Source: Agrobacterium rubi TR3 = NBRC 13261 (GTDB taxonomy: Bacteria; Pseudomonadota; Alphaproteobacteria; Rhizobiales; Rhizobiaceae). Taken from it: a stretch of 64,000 nt of DNA. Position numbers and translations under genes: made by a program. The notes under the pieces were generated by a model. It saw only the letters and a program-made list of their open reading frames with translations, was not told where the DNA came from and did no database searches. This document shows, in pieces, positions 1-8,740 of the stretch (position 1 is its first letter; each line of letters starts with the position of its first letter). Where the stretch lies: contig NZ_BBJU01000026.1 of NCBI RefSeq assembly GCF_000739935.1, forward strand, positions 97,906 to 161,905. Direction: 5' to 3'.

Positions 1-2060
1 AACGCAAATGCGTTTTCGAAATTACAGTCCATGATGGACGATGCCATAGACAGAAGGCGGCTTTGCGCATCGACGGACCGGTCCGCCTCAGCCGCAAACA
101 TCAATGCGGTCGCATCGCCATTGGTCGATATTACACTGGCGTATTGGGCGTAGACACTGTTCGTATCGCGCAACGACGCCAGAGTGCGCATGGCGCGGCC
201 ATTGCCTTCTGCGCTGGCTTTTTCCAGATAATCCAGCGCCAGTTTGCGTAGCGTCTCGTTTTCAGGAAGGTTTGCGATGACCGCATTGGCGGCAGCAACA
301 CGCGTCGTGACCGATCCGGTTTCAGCCGCTGAAACGTACAAGCGAAGCGCGTCCTGCTTCATGCTTTCGTTCGTTGCGGCAGCCAGCAACAGCTTGGCAT
401 GGCCTATACCAGCGTCGCCATCTGCCGCGACCTTGGCTGTCCATTGCCGCAGCGTTGGCTCATCGGCATGCGTCAACTTGAGATAATAGAGATAGGCGGC
501 CAGTGCATCGGCACGGCCATACAACGCCTCGGACTGCAACGCTGCAATTTCAACCGCGTCGGGACGGCGTACCAGCTTTACGATCCGCCAGAGAGGCCAG
601 CTCGCTGCGGCGTCCTCGTCGTTCATTTGCTGCCACTTTGCAGCTTCCTGAAAATCAGGACCGCCCGGTCGCCGGCAAAGATAGGCCGCTTTCAGATCAT
701 TGACGGTGCCGGTGACGCCGAAATTTTCAAGCACGGAGCGGAGCAGGTTCGTCGCTTCATTGAAGCGGCCCGGCTCATCGACGTGTCGCAAGCGCATGTC
801 GGCAAGGCTGCGCATGGAGGAAACATCGCGCAGCTTTGCCCCCTGTTCAAACAGGGCGGTTGCCTCTGCTTCACCGGCCCATTGACCGTGTTTCTCAAGC
901 GTGAGAGTTCCGAGCCTGGAGAAGGCCCACACCGGAGGCTGCGGCAGTTCCGAGAGCTTTCGCAGCGTCTCCTCATAGGCTTGGACGGAACGAAGGTCGT
1001 CAGTGTCCGCTCTATAGAGGCTGGCAAGGTGTGTCAGACTGGCGCGATTGCCTTCATCCGCGGCCTTGATGAAATATTGACGGGCAAGCGTTTCATTCTT
1101 TTCGACAATGGCGCCCGCATTGTAAATCTTGGCCAATTCCACCATGGCCGGTATCATGCCGCGGTCGGCCGCCATTTTGAGATACCGCAAGAGAATGTCG
1201 TTATCTTTCTCGATGGCGGTACTTTCCATATGGTAACGGGCGACTTTCCAGGCAGCCGTTCCATCACCCAGGTCGGCGGCTACTCTCAACCATGCCTCGG
1301 CAATGTGACGATTCGCAGCGACGACTTCGCCCTTTTCGAATTCGCGGGCGATACGACCGATCCGTTCGCAAATTCTGTCGTCCAGCTTGCCGACCATGGA
1401 GCCCAGCGCCATGGTGATCGCCAAGGATGGTTCCATGTCCCAACCGGGCGTAGGCTTGCCGTCCAGTTGCAACTTTGCCAGGGTCAGCAAGGCATCCGCA
1501 TGGCCGTTCGATGCTGCCCGCACGAGCAGTTTCTCGACCGCTTCCTGTCCGCCCTGGTCCTTTACGAGGCCACTTGAGATGAGGTCCGCTGCCATTTTCA
1601 TCTCACGCGCCGACATGCCGTTGCCAAGCTCGAAAAGCTTCTTCAGGAGACCGGATTGTTCAAGCTCCGTAATTTTGCTGGCGCGCAAATAGAGCGAGAT
1701 CCGTTCCGCCATGACGTCACTGGCAGAAAGATCGCTCCGTTCACCCAGACGCTCGATCATGCTGTCGACAAGCTGGAAATTGCGCGTCGCGTCCATGTCG
1801 CGCAGTCTCTGTGCCTCACGCAGGATGATCCAGCCTTTCGTGCTCGGCAGCGTCTTTTGGTCCCAGGATGTCCAACGCTTCGAGATATCGTCATCGGTCG
1901 CGCGCTGAATGCAGATATTTGCCGGCTCCACCACCGGAGGCAGGAATTCGATTTTAAGCGGCTCTGACGGTGCTGCCCATACGGTAGTTGCTGACACGGC
2001 CAACATGGCAGAGGAGAGAAGAAAGCCCAGAGCACCGTGGTTTTTGGAAGAAAAAGACAT
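1..2060 (-). CDS. AlgK-like secreted Sel1/TPR-repeat protein (3' end beyond window)
   Basis: The minus frame stays open from an ATG at 2060 to base 1, giving 686 codons without a stop, so the gene is truncated by the window edge. The start follows a good ribosome-binding site (AGGAGG). Residues 1-30 form a signal peptide ending near VWAA. There is no lipobox cysteine, unlike Pseudomonas AlgK, which is a lipoprotein. The rest is alpha-helical repeat sequence with many Sel1-type motifs of the A..G...A...LA..Y kind. AlgK is a periplasmic scaffold that helps export alginate. Its place as last gene seen in an alg-type operon, 9 bp after algF, supports an AlgK-like scaffold role by inference. At more than 686 residues it is far longer than the roughly 450-475 residues of typical AlgK, so orthology is not certain. 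Confidence 0.7.
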   Translation of the reverse strand, partial: MSFSSKNHGALGFLLSSAMLAVSATTVWAAPSEPLKIEFLPPVVEPANICIQRATDDDISKRWTSWDQKTLPSTKGWIILREAQRLRDMDATRNFQLVDSMIERLGERSDLSASDVMAERISLYLRASKITELEQSGLLKKLFELGNGMSAREMKMAADLISSGLVKDQGGQEAVEKLLVRAASNGHADALLTLAKLQLDGKPTPGWDMEPSLAITMALGSMVGKLDDRICERIGRIAREFEKGEVVAANRHIAEAWLRVAADLGDGTAAWKVARYHMESTAIEKDNDILLRYLKMAADRGMIPAMVELAKIYNAGAIVEKNETLARQYFIKAADEGNRASLTHLASLYRADTDDLRSVQAYEETLRKLSELPQPPVWAFSRLGTLTLEKHGQWAGEAEATALFEQGAKLRDVSSMRSLADMRLRHVDEPGRFNEATNLLRSVLENFGVTGTVNDLKAAYLCRRPGGPDFQEAAKWQQMNDEDAAASWPLWRIVKLVRRPDAVEIAALQSEALYGRADALAAYLYYLKLTHADEPTLRQWTAKVAADGDAGIGHAKLLLAAATNESMKQDALRLYVSAAETGSVTTRVAAANAVIANLPENETLRKLALDYLEKASAEGNGRAMRTLASLRDTNSVYAQYASVISTNGDATALMFAAEADRSVDAQSRLLSMASSIMDCNFENAFA

Positions 2061-2069
2061 GAAGGCCTC

Positions 2070-2696
2070 CTATCGCTGCAAAAGGTTGTTTTCGAGAGCA
2101 ACGGCGCTATAGCGACCGTTGGCACCGGTGATCACAATCGAGTAGGCAGCCTTGCGCTTGAGATCGATCGTCTCGGTCTTGGCAACAGCCGTTCCGTCCT
2201 TCTGTATCTCGAAGGCCAGAGACAGCGGTGCCTTTAACGCGACATCCATGCTCTCACCCGCCGCCACGCCTTTAAGCGCAACAGCCTTTGCAGCCGGTAC
2301 GAACAGGTCGATGCTGGCAAGGTCACTCAAATTATAGAGATAAAGCTGCGCCTTGGCGGGATCGTTTTTGACCGCATCGCTAAAAATGCGCTCCCCGTCC
2401 AGCCCCATCGTCATCGTGTAATATTTGCCTGGCTCGACCGTCATGACTGCGCTTTGTCCGCCAGAGGAAATCTCCACAGAGCCGGCATCCACATTCACAT
2501 AGGGCGAGACGCCTTGCGTCGGTGGCACAGGTTTTCCGCCGATCGTCGCTGTTTGCTGATCAACGCTCACAACCCGCACGAAGGATGCCTTGGGATCGAC
2601 GGCCTTGCCATACAGTCCAGCATCCTGTGCGTGCCCTGTCGTGACGGCGAACCCTGCGACTAGCACGGCTATGGAAGACATCGTTTTATGGTTCAT
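2070..2696 (-). CDS. algF: Alginate O-acetylation protein AlgF-like
   Basis: The 208-residue protein has an N-terminal signal peptide (cleavage near GHA-QD, residue 23), so it is periplasmic. After it come two beta-rich halves of the AlgF type: a first domain with an SPYVNVDAG stretch and a second with YLYNLSD and a C-terminal YSIVITG strand. AlgF is an accessory factor needed for O-acetylation of alginate with AlgI, AlgJ and AlgX. Its exact biochemical role in the family is only partly known. The ATG lies 1 bp after the algX stop, so translation is probably coupled. Overall length matches typical AlgF (about 215 residues). Confidence 0.8.
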   Translation of the reverse strand: MNHKTMSSIAVLVAGFAVTTGHAQDAGLYGKAVDPKASFVRVVSVDQQTATIGGKPVPPTQGVSPYVNVDAGSVEISSGGQSAVMTVEPGKYYTMTMGLDGERIFSDAVKNDPAKAQLYLYNLSDLASIDLFVPAAKAVALKGVAAGESMDVALKAPLSLAFEIQKDGTAVAKTETIDLKRKAAYSIVITGANGRYSAVALENNLLQR

Positions 2697-2697
2697 G

Positions 2698-4032
2698 TCA
2701 GTTGTCCTTTGTGCTGGCCGTGTGGCAAATGCTCACATTGGCGCTTTCGGGAGACAGGGTGTCGAACGTGATCTGGACATTCTTGACGGACTTGGATCTG
2801 GCATCGAACGGGAAGTAGTAGCGTCCACTGGATGCCGCACGGTCAGGACGCGAAATCTGCGTTTCGATGACGTCCCCGTCCTCAAGCCCGACACGCAGCA
2901 TGGCGGAACGGCTGTTCTCGTTACCGGCATAGGCCAGAATGACGGACGGGCCTTCCAGGCTTTCCGGCCGCAGCTCCAGATCAAGCACGTTTTCAGTCGA
3001 GGCAGAAAATTCCGGCGATGCGCCGCTATCGCATACCTTGACGGCGGCGGAGGCCAGTTCGCGCAACGGTGCATCTCCGAATTTGCCGAGATTGTTGTAG
3101 ATCGGGTTTTCCCAGATCAGGAAGCGCGGCCGCTTTTCCGCAAAATTCAACGAGGTGATATATGCCGTGATGGAGCCAAACTGGTTGCCGCCTGAGACCG
3201 CATAATTGTTGACGGATGTTCCCAGTTGCTGAGAGAGAAAGCCTGCAAAATTTGCCGGAGCAAGATCGGAAAAGCTCGTACCGACCAGCGCAACCTGCTC
3301 GCCCTCATCAGTATTGCCGAAAATATCGAGCTGCGCACCGCCTGAGGTGATGACTTCCGTCGTTTCGAAGGCTTCCATTTCGGCAGCCGGTAGCGACGAC
3401 ACGCATGACGCCTGAAGAAAGCGCCGCATGGTGGAAATAATCTGCTGGCGACCAGCCGACTTCGTCTCGAAGGTTGCGTTCTGCAAACCGTCTGCGCCGG
3501 GCAAGGCTTTGATCGTCGCGGCAACCTCGCTGGCGGCAGCCTGTGCGCCCCATGCCGTCCAGTGGAAGTCTGCCTGCAAAAACGGCGGATGCTTGCGATC
3601 GTTGCTTTGCAGCGCCTTGAGCACATCGACGGTCACGACGCCGTTGCGGCGCAATTTTGCAAGCGTCTCGTCATAGGCGACCTTGGCGATCTCGTAATTG
3701 AACCCCAGCTCGGCGGTTCTGTCCGGCAGATATTGCGGCATCGTCAGGCTCTTGGTGGGGATCGGTACATAGATCAGCGTGGTGCCATTGGCCTCCAGCG
3801 CCCGTGCCACTTCGGCCAGTTGCTTTGCGGTATGTTCCCCAAGCTGATGCTGCATCCGGATATCGGCGAGAACGCGGAAAAAATACCCGTCCTTGCCTTC
3901 GACCGATGCCACGAGAGGGTCTTCTTCAAGGCCGGTGCAGCCGAAATTCGAAGCCATGACGGGAGATGACCACAAAGCCATACACATCAGGGAAACAATG
4001 AGCGGTGCACGAATGTTCAAAATGCTACTCAT
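2698..4032 (-). CDS. algX: Alginate O-acetyltransferase AlgX-like (SGNH fold + carbohydrate-binding domain)
   Basis: The 444-residue periplasmic protein has a signal peptide (residues 1-28, ending VMAS). The SGNH-like catalytic domain carries VPIPTK near 89-94, an Asp-x-His pair in ADFHWT (D155, H157) and the serine motif GTSFS (S253). These match the Asp-His-Ser triad known in AlgX. The C-terminal part, from about 320, is beta-rich and fits the carbohydrate-binding module that lets AlgX hold and acetylate the polymer. Cysteines 31 and 210 could pair. The start overlaps the end of the upstream Sel1 gene by 8 bp (ATGAGTAG). AlgX is distinguished from AlgJ here by its C-terminal extension. Confidence 0.82.
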   Translation of the reverse strand: MSSILNIRAPLIVSLMCMALWSSPVMASNFGCTGLEEDPLVASVEGKDGYFFRVLADIRMQHQLGEHTAKQLAEVARALEANGTTLIYVPIPTKSLTMPQYLPDRTAELGFNYEIAKVAYDETLAKLRRNGVVTVDVLKALQSNDRKHPPFLQADFHWTAWGAQAAASEVAATIKALPGADGLQNATFETKSAGRQQIISTMRRFLQASCVSSLPAAEMEAFETTEVITSGGAQLDIFGNTDEGEQVALVGTSFSDLAPANFAGFLSQQLGTSVNNYAVSGGNQFGSITAYITSLNFAEKRPRFLIWENPIYNNLGKFGDAPLRELASAAVKVCDSGASPEFSASTENVLDLELRPESLEGPSVILAYAGNENSRSAMLRVGLEDGDVIETQISRPDRAASSGRYYFPFDARSKSVKNVQITFDTLSPESANVSICHTASTKDN

Positions 4033-4789
4033 TCATGTCTCCAGAAATCGGGCTTTCCGTTGCCGCGGCAGAAGCGAGCTTGCGTCGAAGCGCGCCAGCC
4101 ACACTCTGGGTCTTCAAGTCGTCAGAGCGTTCCGCAACCACCAGATAGGCTTCGATCTCACTGCGTTTAGTGGTCAAGCCGTTGGTTGAGATAAGGCTGA
4201 TGGCTTCTTCCAGCGCGGCAGTGGCATTGCCGCGATGTGCGGCACTGGCGCGGAACGCGGCATATTTCGCAGGGCTGTTTTCGAAAGGCGTGCCAGACCG
4301 ATATGCGCCCATAAGCCCTTCGAACGCAGCTTCATCGCCGCGTGCGGCATGAGCACGCAAGACGGTCTCTGCGGCATCGAGACGCTTCCGATTGGCAGGT
4401 TCAGGGTCGATCTTCCGCACCAGCGCAACGAGCGGTTTGACCGCGCCGGAGCGACCGGCGGCGGCAGCCATGGTGAAATAGTGCAGGGCATCCTTTGCAA
4501 GTTCCGGCTTTTCATAGAGCTGTTTGGCAACCAGCATGGCCGCCAGACTATCGCCGCGATCCGCCAGAACCTGAAGCTGCCGATAGGAGATACGCTGCTT
4601 CTTGACCATACGCTTGCGCGCATCGCGCAATTCCAGGGTGGGAAGCTGGTCCGTGCGCGTAATGCCGGCGATGAAACCAGCCTTGCGACGCTGCTGGGCA
4701 TCGGCACCGACCACCGTTGCCAACATCATGGTAGATGCCAAGAAGACGACGCTGAAAATCCGAAAGCGGGGGGTATCAGAGCTTTGCAT
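4025..4789 (-). CDS. Secreted Sel1/TPR-like helical protein in alg operon
   Basis: The 254-residue protein has a signal peptide (residues 1-31, ending ADAQ) and a helical body with weak Sel1/TPR repeats. The clearest lie around 74-110 (GDSLAAMLVAKQLYEKPELA, then an A-A-G-R-S-G-A motif). It has no lipobox. The start follows GGAGG and overlaps the end of algJ by 14 bp. Its stop overlaps the start of algX by 8 bp, so it is firmly embedded in the operon. I know of no gene at this position in the Pseudomonas alginate operon. A scaffold role between AlgJ/AlgX and the export machinery is a plausible inference from fold and place only. Confidence 0.72.
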   Translation of the reverse strand: MQSSDTPRFRIFSVVFLASTMMLATVVGADAQQRRKAGFIAGITRTDQLPTLELRDARKRMVKKQRISYRQLQVLADRGDSLAAMLVAKQLYEKPELAKDALHYFTMAAAAGRSGAVKPLVALVRKIDPEPANRKRLDAAETVLRAHAARGDEAAFEGLMGAYRSGTPFENSPAKYAAFRASAAHRGNATAALEEAISLISTNGLTTKRSEIEAYLVVAERSDDLKTQSVAGALRRKLASAAATESPISGDMNE

Positions 4790-5894
4790 GGCCGACCTCC
4801 ATTGCTGCTGGCGTTGCTGCCCAAAGTTTTGCGTCGGTCAGAAAACGAACCGGAAATTCCCACAACACCGTTTGCGGAAGGGAATCGACGTTTTCCAGAG
4901 AGGCAAGATATTGGCGCATGGGTGCGACCGGCCCCTGGCCAACCAGCGCGGCATTGGCAACATCCAGTCCAGACTGGAACGACAGAAAGGATGCGAAGGA
5001 CCAGAGTTCGTTGGCGCTGTAACTCGTGCCAACGAGTGCAACCGGAATGCGCGTTGCGTTGCCGAAGATGTCATCGACCGGCTGATCGCCAGATGTCTGC
5101 GCCAAATGATAGGGCGTCACGGTTTCGTTTCCGAGACCGACGAGTGGCGCAAAAACGCCACCGGTGACGTATTTGACTAGATCACCCTCGATGCGGTCCT
5201 CGGCACCCGGCGAAATCTCATAGTTTCCAGGCTTCTCTCCAAGCACCTGTGTCGCGACGGCACCGGCGACCGCCTGTGCACCGGCAGGCGTCCAGTGGGT
5301 GTCGGTCTTCAAAAACACTTGGCGGTCCTGACGGGCTGACATCAGCGCCGAGCGGGTGTCGACGGTCTTGACGCCCCGCGCTTCAAGTCGTGCCCTGAAA
5401 TCATCATAGAGCTTTTCGCTGTAGGACGACGCTGCGGACTGCTTGGCCTCATCTGCATAGACATCGCTCTTGGCTGGCAGCGGAACCATGGCCAGTTGCA
5501 CGCCTTTTTCACTCAATATCTTCGAGATCGCCGCTATATGGTCCACGGAGGCCGTCAGATAAGCGTCGATATCAGCGGGGGAGCGGAACTCCTCATCGGT
5601 GAAGAGATAACCGTCCTGTCCCGAGACGACCCCTCGCCTTCCTTCTCCCAGAAGAAGGTACCGGGCTGCGCCAATGATTTCGACGGCGAGTTGTCGATGG
5701 GGCAGACCATCACGGTAGAGCTTCTCCAAATGAACCGTCACACCACCATTCAAAACCGATGTAAGCGACAGATCGTCCTGTACATGGGCGGGCTGCAAGC
5801 GCTCCGGCATGCCGAAGTTGGCGAAGGCTGCATAGCCAAACAGCGCGGCAGGTATCAGAAGCTGGATTGCAAGAGACGAACGAATGGCCGTCAT
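4776..5894 (-). CDS. algJ: Alginate O-acetyltransferase AlgJ-like (SGNH fold)
   Basis: I chose the ATG at 5894 because it follows CTAGGAG at good spacing and starts just after the algI stop. A start 18 codons further up would overlap algI. The 372-residue product has an N-terminal membrane anchor (about 5-25) and a periplasmic SGNH-like domain. Catalytic residues of the AlgJ/AlgX family are visible: D198 and H200 in TDTHWT, and S291 in GTSYS. AlgJ is thought to relay acetyl groups from the membrane protein AlgI into alginate acetylation. Unlike the AlgX product it lacks an obvious carbohydrate-binding extension. Length is close to typical AlgJ (about 390). Confidence 0.82.
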   Translation of the reverse strand: MTAIRSSLAIQLLIPAALFGYAAFANFGMPERLQPAHVQDDLSLTSVLNGGVTVHLEKLYRDGLPHRQLAVEIIGAARYLLLGEGRRGVVSGQDGYLFTDEEFRSPADIDAYLTASVDHIAAISKILSEKGVQLAMVPLPAKSDVYADEAKQSAASSYSEKLYDDFRARLEARGVKTVDTRSALMSARQDRQVFLKTDTHWTPAGAQAVAGAVATQVLGEKPGNYEISPGAEDRIEGDLVKYVTGGVFAPLVGLGNETVTPYHLAQTSGDQPVDDIFGNATRIPVALVGTSYSANELWSFASFLSFQSGLDVANAALVGQGPVAPMRQYLASLENVDSLPQTVLWEFPVRFLTDAKLWAATPAAMEVGHAKL

Positions 5895-5904
5895 GGGCGG
5901 GCTC

Positions 5905-7338
5905 CTAGAACTGGAAATAAAGGAAAGGGGAGTAGGCGCTGTCGGCAAGCTTCAGAACGGTCACGACACCCAGCAGAAGAACGGTCAGCGGCAGCGCAAC
6001 CGAGGTCTGCATGACCATGGTTCCATCGGCGCTAAAGGTCACGTCCTGCTCAGGCTGGAAGAGATCGCGCAGCCAGGGCTCGAAGGCTGCAACCGCTGTT
6101 GCAACGACAAGCATCAGCAGCGCCTCTCGCGTGAAGGCCAGAGACAGCGCAGAGGTGAGCGGCAGACCGTGGAAGCCGAGCATGCCGGCGTAGATATTTG
6201 CCGCAATCGACAAATTTTCCGCCCTGAAGACGACCCAGCCGACCAGAACCAGCAACAATGTCAGGGGCAAAGAAACCCAGTGACGCGTGGCTTGCTTGTC
6301 CCAGCCCGTTGCCCGCTCGATTGCCAGTAAACCGCCATGCCACGCACCCCAGATCACGAATGTCCAGTTCGCACCGTGCCACAGGCCACCCAGCAACATG
6401 ACGAGGAACAGATTGATATAGGTGCGCAAAGGCCCCAGCCGGCTGCCGCCGAGCGAGATGTAGAGATAGTCACGCAGCCATGTGGAAAGGCTGATATGCC
6501 AGCGACGCCAGAATTCGGTGATACTGCGGCTCGTGTAGGGCATGTCGAAGTTCTTGACGAACTGAAAGCCGATCATCAAACCCAGGCCGCAGGCCATGTT
6601 GCTGTATCCCGAAAAATCGAAATAAAGCTGGAGCATGTAGGCGATAGCGCCCGTCCAGGATTCGACGAGAGTTGGCGAGGGGTTGGAGAAGACCGCGTTC
6701 GCAAGCGGCGCGATGCTGTCTGCGATCAGTACCTTTTTGGCGAGGCCAATCGTGAAAAGCGCTGTTCCATCAGCAAATTTCTGCAGGCTGTGCTCGCGAT
6801 GCTTGAACTGGCCGGCAAGATCGCGAAACCGCAGGATAGGGCCCGCGACAAGCTGCGGAAACAGCGCCTTGAAGGCGGCAAGATCAATGAAGTTACGGGT
6901 TGCAGGCGTATCACGCCGGTAAACGTCGATCAGGTAGCTGACGGACTGAAATATATAAAAGGATATGCCGATCGGCAGGATGAGCCGCCAGTGAAAGCCC
7001 ATCGCATCCGGCGTTGTTCCGCCAAGGGCGGCGATGCTATCGATGAAGAAGTTCAGATATTTGAAGATTCCAAGCACGAGCAGGCAACCCGTGATGCCAA
7101 CGATCATCAGAGCTTTCGCCAATGGGCGACCGAGATTTTTCTCGATGAAAATCGCGAAAAAATAGACCCAAACCGTGGTGGCGAACAACAGGCCAAGAAA
7201 GTCGACCCTCCACCATGCGTAAAAAACGTAGGAGCCGATCAAGATTGTTAGTGAACGAAACCGCGGCGGCGTCAGATAATAGGCAATAAGGAAGCATGGC
7301 AGGTACATGAACAGGAAAATTTCGGACGAAAATACCAT
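5905..7338 (-). CDS. algI: Membrane-bound O-acyltransferase AlgI (MBOAT)
   Basis: The 477-residue polytopic inner-membrane protein belongs to the MBOAT family. Family hallmarks are present: PQLVAGPILR (about 161-170), EFWRRWHISLSTW with H281, and the invariant histidine in GLWHGANWTF (H321). AlgI moves an acetyl group from a cytoplasmic donor across the membrane for delivery to AlgJ/AlgX. The ATG lies 1 bp after the stop of the algG-like gene, and the next gene (algJ) starts 10 bp after its own stop. MBOAT proteins of this type also serve other polysaccharides (PatA, DltB), but the surrounding algJ, algF and algX genes point to AlgI. Confidence 0.88.
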   Translation of the reverse strand: MVFSSEIFLFMYLPCFLIAYYLTPPRFRSLTILIGSYVFYAWWRVDFLGLLFATTVWVYFFAIFIEKNLGRPLAKALMIVGITGCLLVLGIFKYLNFFIDSIAALGGTTPDAMGFHWRLILPIGISFYIFQSVSYLIDVYRRDTPATRNFIDLAAFKALFPQLVAGPILRFRDLAGQFKHREHSLQKFADGTALFTIGLAKKVLIADSIAPLANAVFSNPSPTLVESWTGAIAYMLQLYFDFSGYSNMACGLGLMIGFQFVKNFDMPYTSRSITEFWRRWHISLSTWLRDYLYISLGGSRLGPLRTYINLFLVMLLGGLWHGANWTFVIWGAWHGGLLAIERATGWDKQATRHWVSLPLTLLLVLVGWVVFRAENLSIAANIYAGMLGFHGLPLTSALSLAFTREALLMLVVATAVAAFEPWLRDLFQPEQDVTFSADGTMVMQTSVALPLTVLLLGVVTVLKLADSAYSPFLYFQF

Positions 7339-7339
7339 C

Positions 7340-8740
7340 TCAGCCCCCTATCGTTTTGTTGCAGGCCGCAAGACCGAAAGCAGAGAAAGACGCCAGTTGC
7401 ACGATGGCTGGACTCTGCTTGCCATTCACGATGAATTCGGCGTTCGGGCGACCCTCGTGAGCATCAAGATATCGACCCGTCGCACCTGCCATCGCGCCCG
7501 CGAACAGACGCGGCCATTGCGCAGAAAAGTCGTTGGCTGAGAGCCGCACATCACCGTGCCCATCCGAGCGGATGCCGATGGCGTTTCGCGAGAAAACATT
7601 GCCGTGAATGTCTGTCGACATTGCTCCGGCCTGTTCCTCAAGCGAGATGCCGTCGTGATTTTTGAGGATGGAGTTTCCGGAAATTTCAACGCCGAGACTT
7701 CCCTCGGCGCGAATGCCGCTGAGCTTGTTGCCGACGACAAGATTATCCGAAACCGTGCTGCAGCCGCTTCCCTTGATGATGATACCGGACAGTTCGCTTT
7801 TTTCGACGCGGTTGTCGTTCAAGGCAACGAGCACGGAGCCGTCATCCACGAATATGCCATGGCCTTGGCTGGCCGTGATGTCATTGTGTTGGAGGTTTAC
7901 CTGCTGGCTGCGACTGGTCACTCTAATCCCATGGCCTTTGGATGAGCTCAGGCTGTTGTTCAGCACGGCGATGCGGGATGTCGATTGCACGACAATGCCA
8001 GACGACCGCATGCCGGTCAGGCTGTTGCCATCGATGACACTTCCGTTCGCCTTGACGAGGCTGAGGCTGACGAGATTGGATATGGTGTTGTTGGTGACCT
8101 GAATATTGGATGTGGAAAGGGAAAATCCGCGCCCGAGAAAGGAAAGGCCCGACGCTTCCGCAAAGGATCCAAAACCGAGATTGCGGATGTGGCTGCCTCT
8201 GATCGATGCTGAGCCATCGGCAACGGTGAGAATGAAGGGACGGAATGGATTGCCCGCATCGGACGATGCGCTTGCGTCGATCGAGGCCTCAGTGACGGTC
8301 AGCGTTCCGGCGTTGAGAATGAGGGCCGATTTCGTCCCTTCGAGAAGAAGCTGTTCGCCTTTCCCGATGCGAAGCTCCGCCCCCTTCCAGATCACCAGGG
8401 GTGCCATGATCTGAAATGTCTCACCGCGTTTTTGAACTGTCCCCTCCAGATGTTTTCCCGCAGCGATAGCTGCAAGGTCGGAGAGGGTAAAAGCACCGCT
8501 TTCAATGACGATGGCCGTGACGTTCGGATCGACGTGCTTTTCGAGTTCGCCAAACAATCCCTGGCTTGCCCCGACCGTGGCGATGGGGATGACCGTGCCG
8601 AATTTGGCGGTGCTAAGCCGTTGCTGGGACGCAGCAGGGATTGGCAAAGCACTGCCTGCATCCATTGCCAGAGATGGCTGCGGCAAGAGGGCCGTGACCG
8701 TGGCATATAAGAACAGGGCTGGGAGGAGTGCTCTAGACAT
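7340..8740 (-). CDS. AlgG-like periplasmic right-handed beta-helix protein, epimerase motif missing
   Basis: The ATG at 8740 was chosen because it opens a clear signal peptide (residues 1-24, ending SLAM) and overlaps the end of algA by 8 bp. A longer ORF start has no such features. The 466-residue protein is a parallel beta-helix: from about 175 to 400 it shows repeated N-x-I/L, G-I-x-V and H-G-I rungs. The segment FRPFILTVADG...LGFGS aligns by eye with the FRPF...SLGY region of mannuronan C5-epimerase AlgG. At the place of AlgG's catalytic DPHD motif, however, the sequence reads GIVVQSTS. It is therefore probably an AlgG homologue that guides or shields the polymer without epimerising it. 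Confidence 0.72.
   Translation of the reverse strand: MSRALLPALFLYATVTALLPQPSLAMDAGSALPIPAASQQRLSTAKFGTVIPIATVGASQGLFGELEKHVDPNVTAIVIESGAFTLSDLAAIAAGKHLEGTVQKRGETFQIMAPLVIWKGAELRIGKGEQLLLEGTKSALILNAGTLTVTEASIDASASSDAGNPFRPFILTVADGSASIRGSHIRNLGFGSFAEASGLSFLGRGFSLSTSNIQVTNNTISNLVSLSLVKANGSVIDGNSLTGMRSSGIVVQSTSRIAVLNNSLSSSKGHGIRVTSRSQQVNLQHNDITASQGHGIFVDDGSVLVALNDNRVEKSELSGIIIKGSGCSTVSDNLVVGNKLSGIRAEGSLGVEISGNSILKNHDGISLEEQAGAMSTDIHGNVFSRNAIGIRSDGHGDVRLSANDFSAQWPRLFAGAMAGATGRYLDAHEGRPNAEFIVNGKQSPAIVQLASFSAFGLAACNKTIGG

Noticed and set aside
399..1577. 392-codon plus-strand ORF opposite the AlgK-like gene
   Set aside because: It is a shadow: the minus frame is open over the whole 2060 bp, starts with a signal peptide behind a strong ribosome-binding site and has Sel1 repeats; the plus product resembles nothing.
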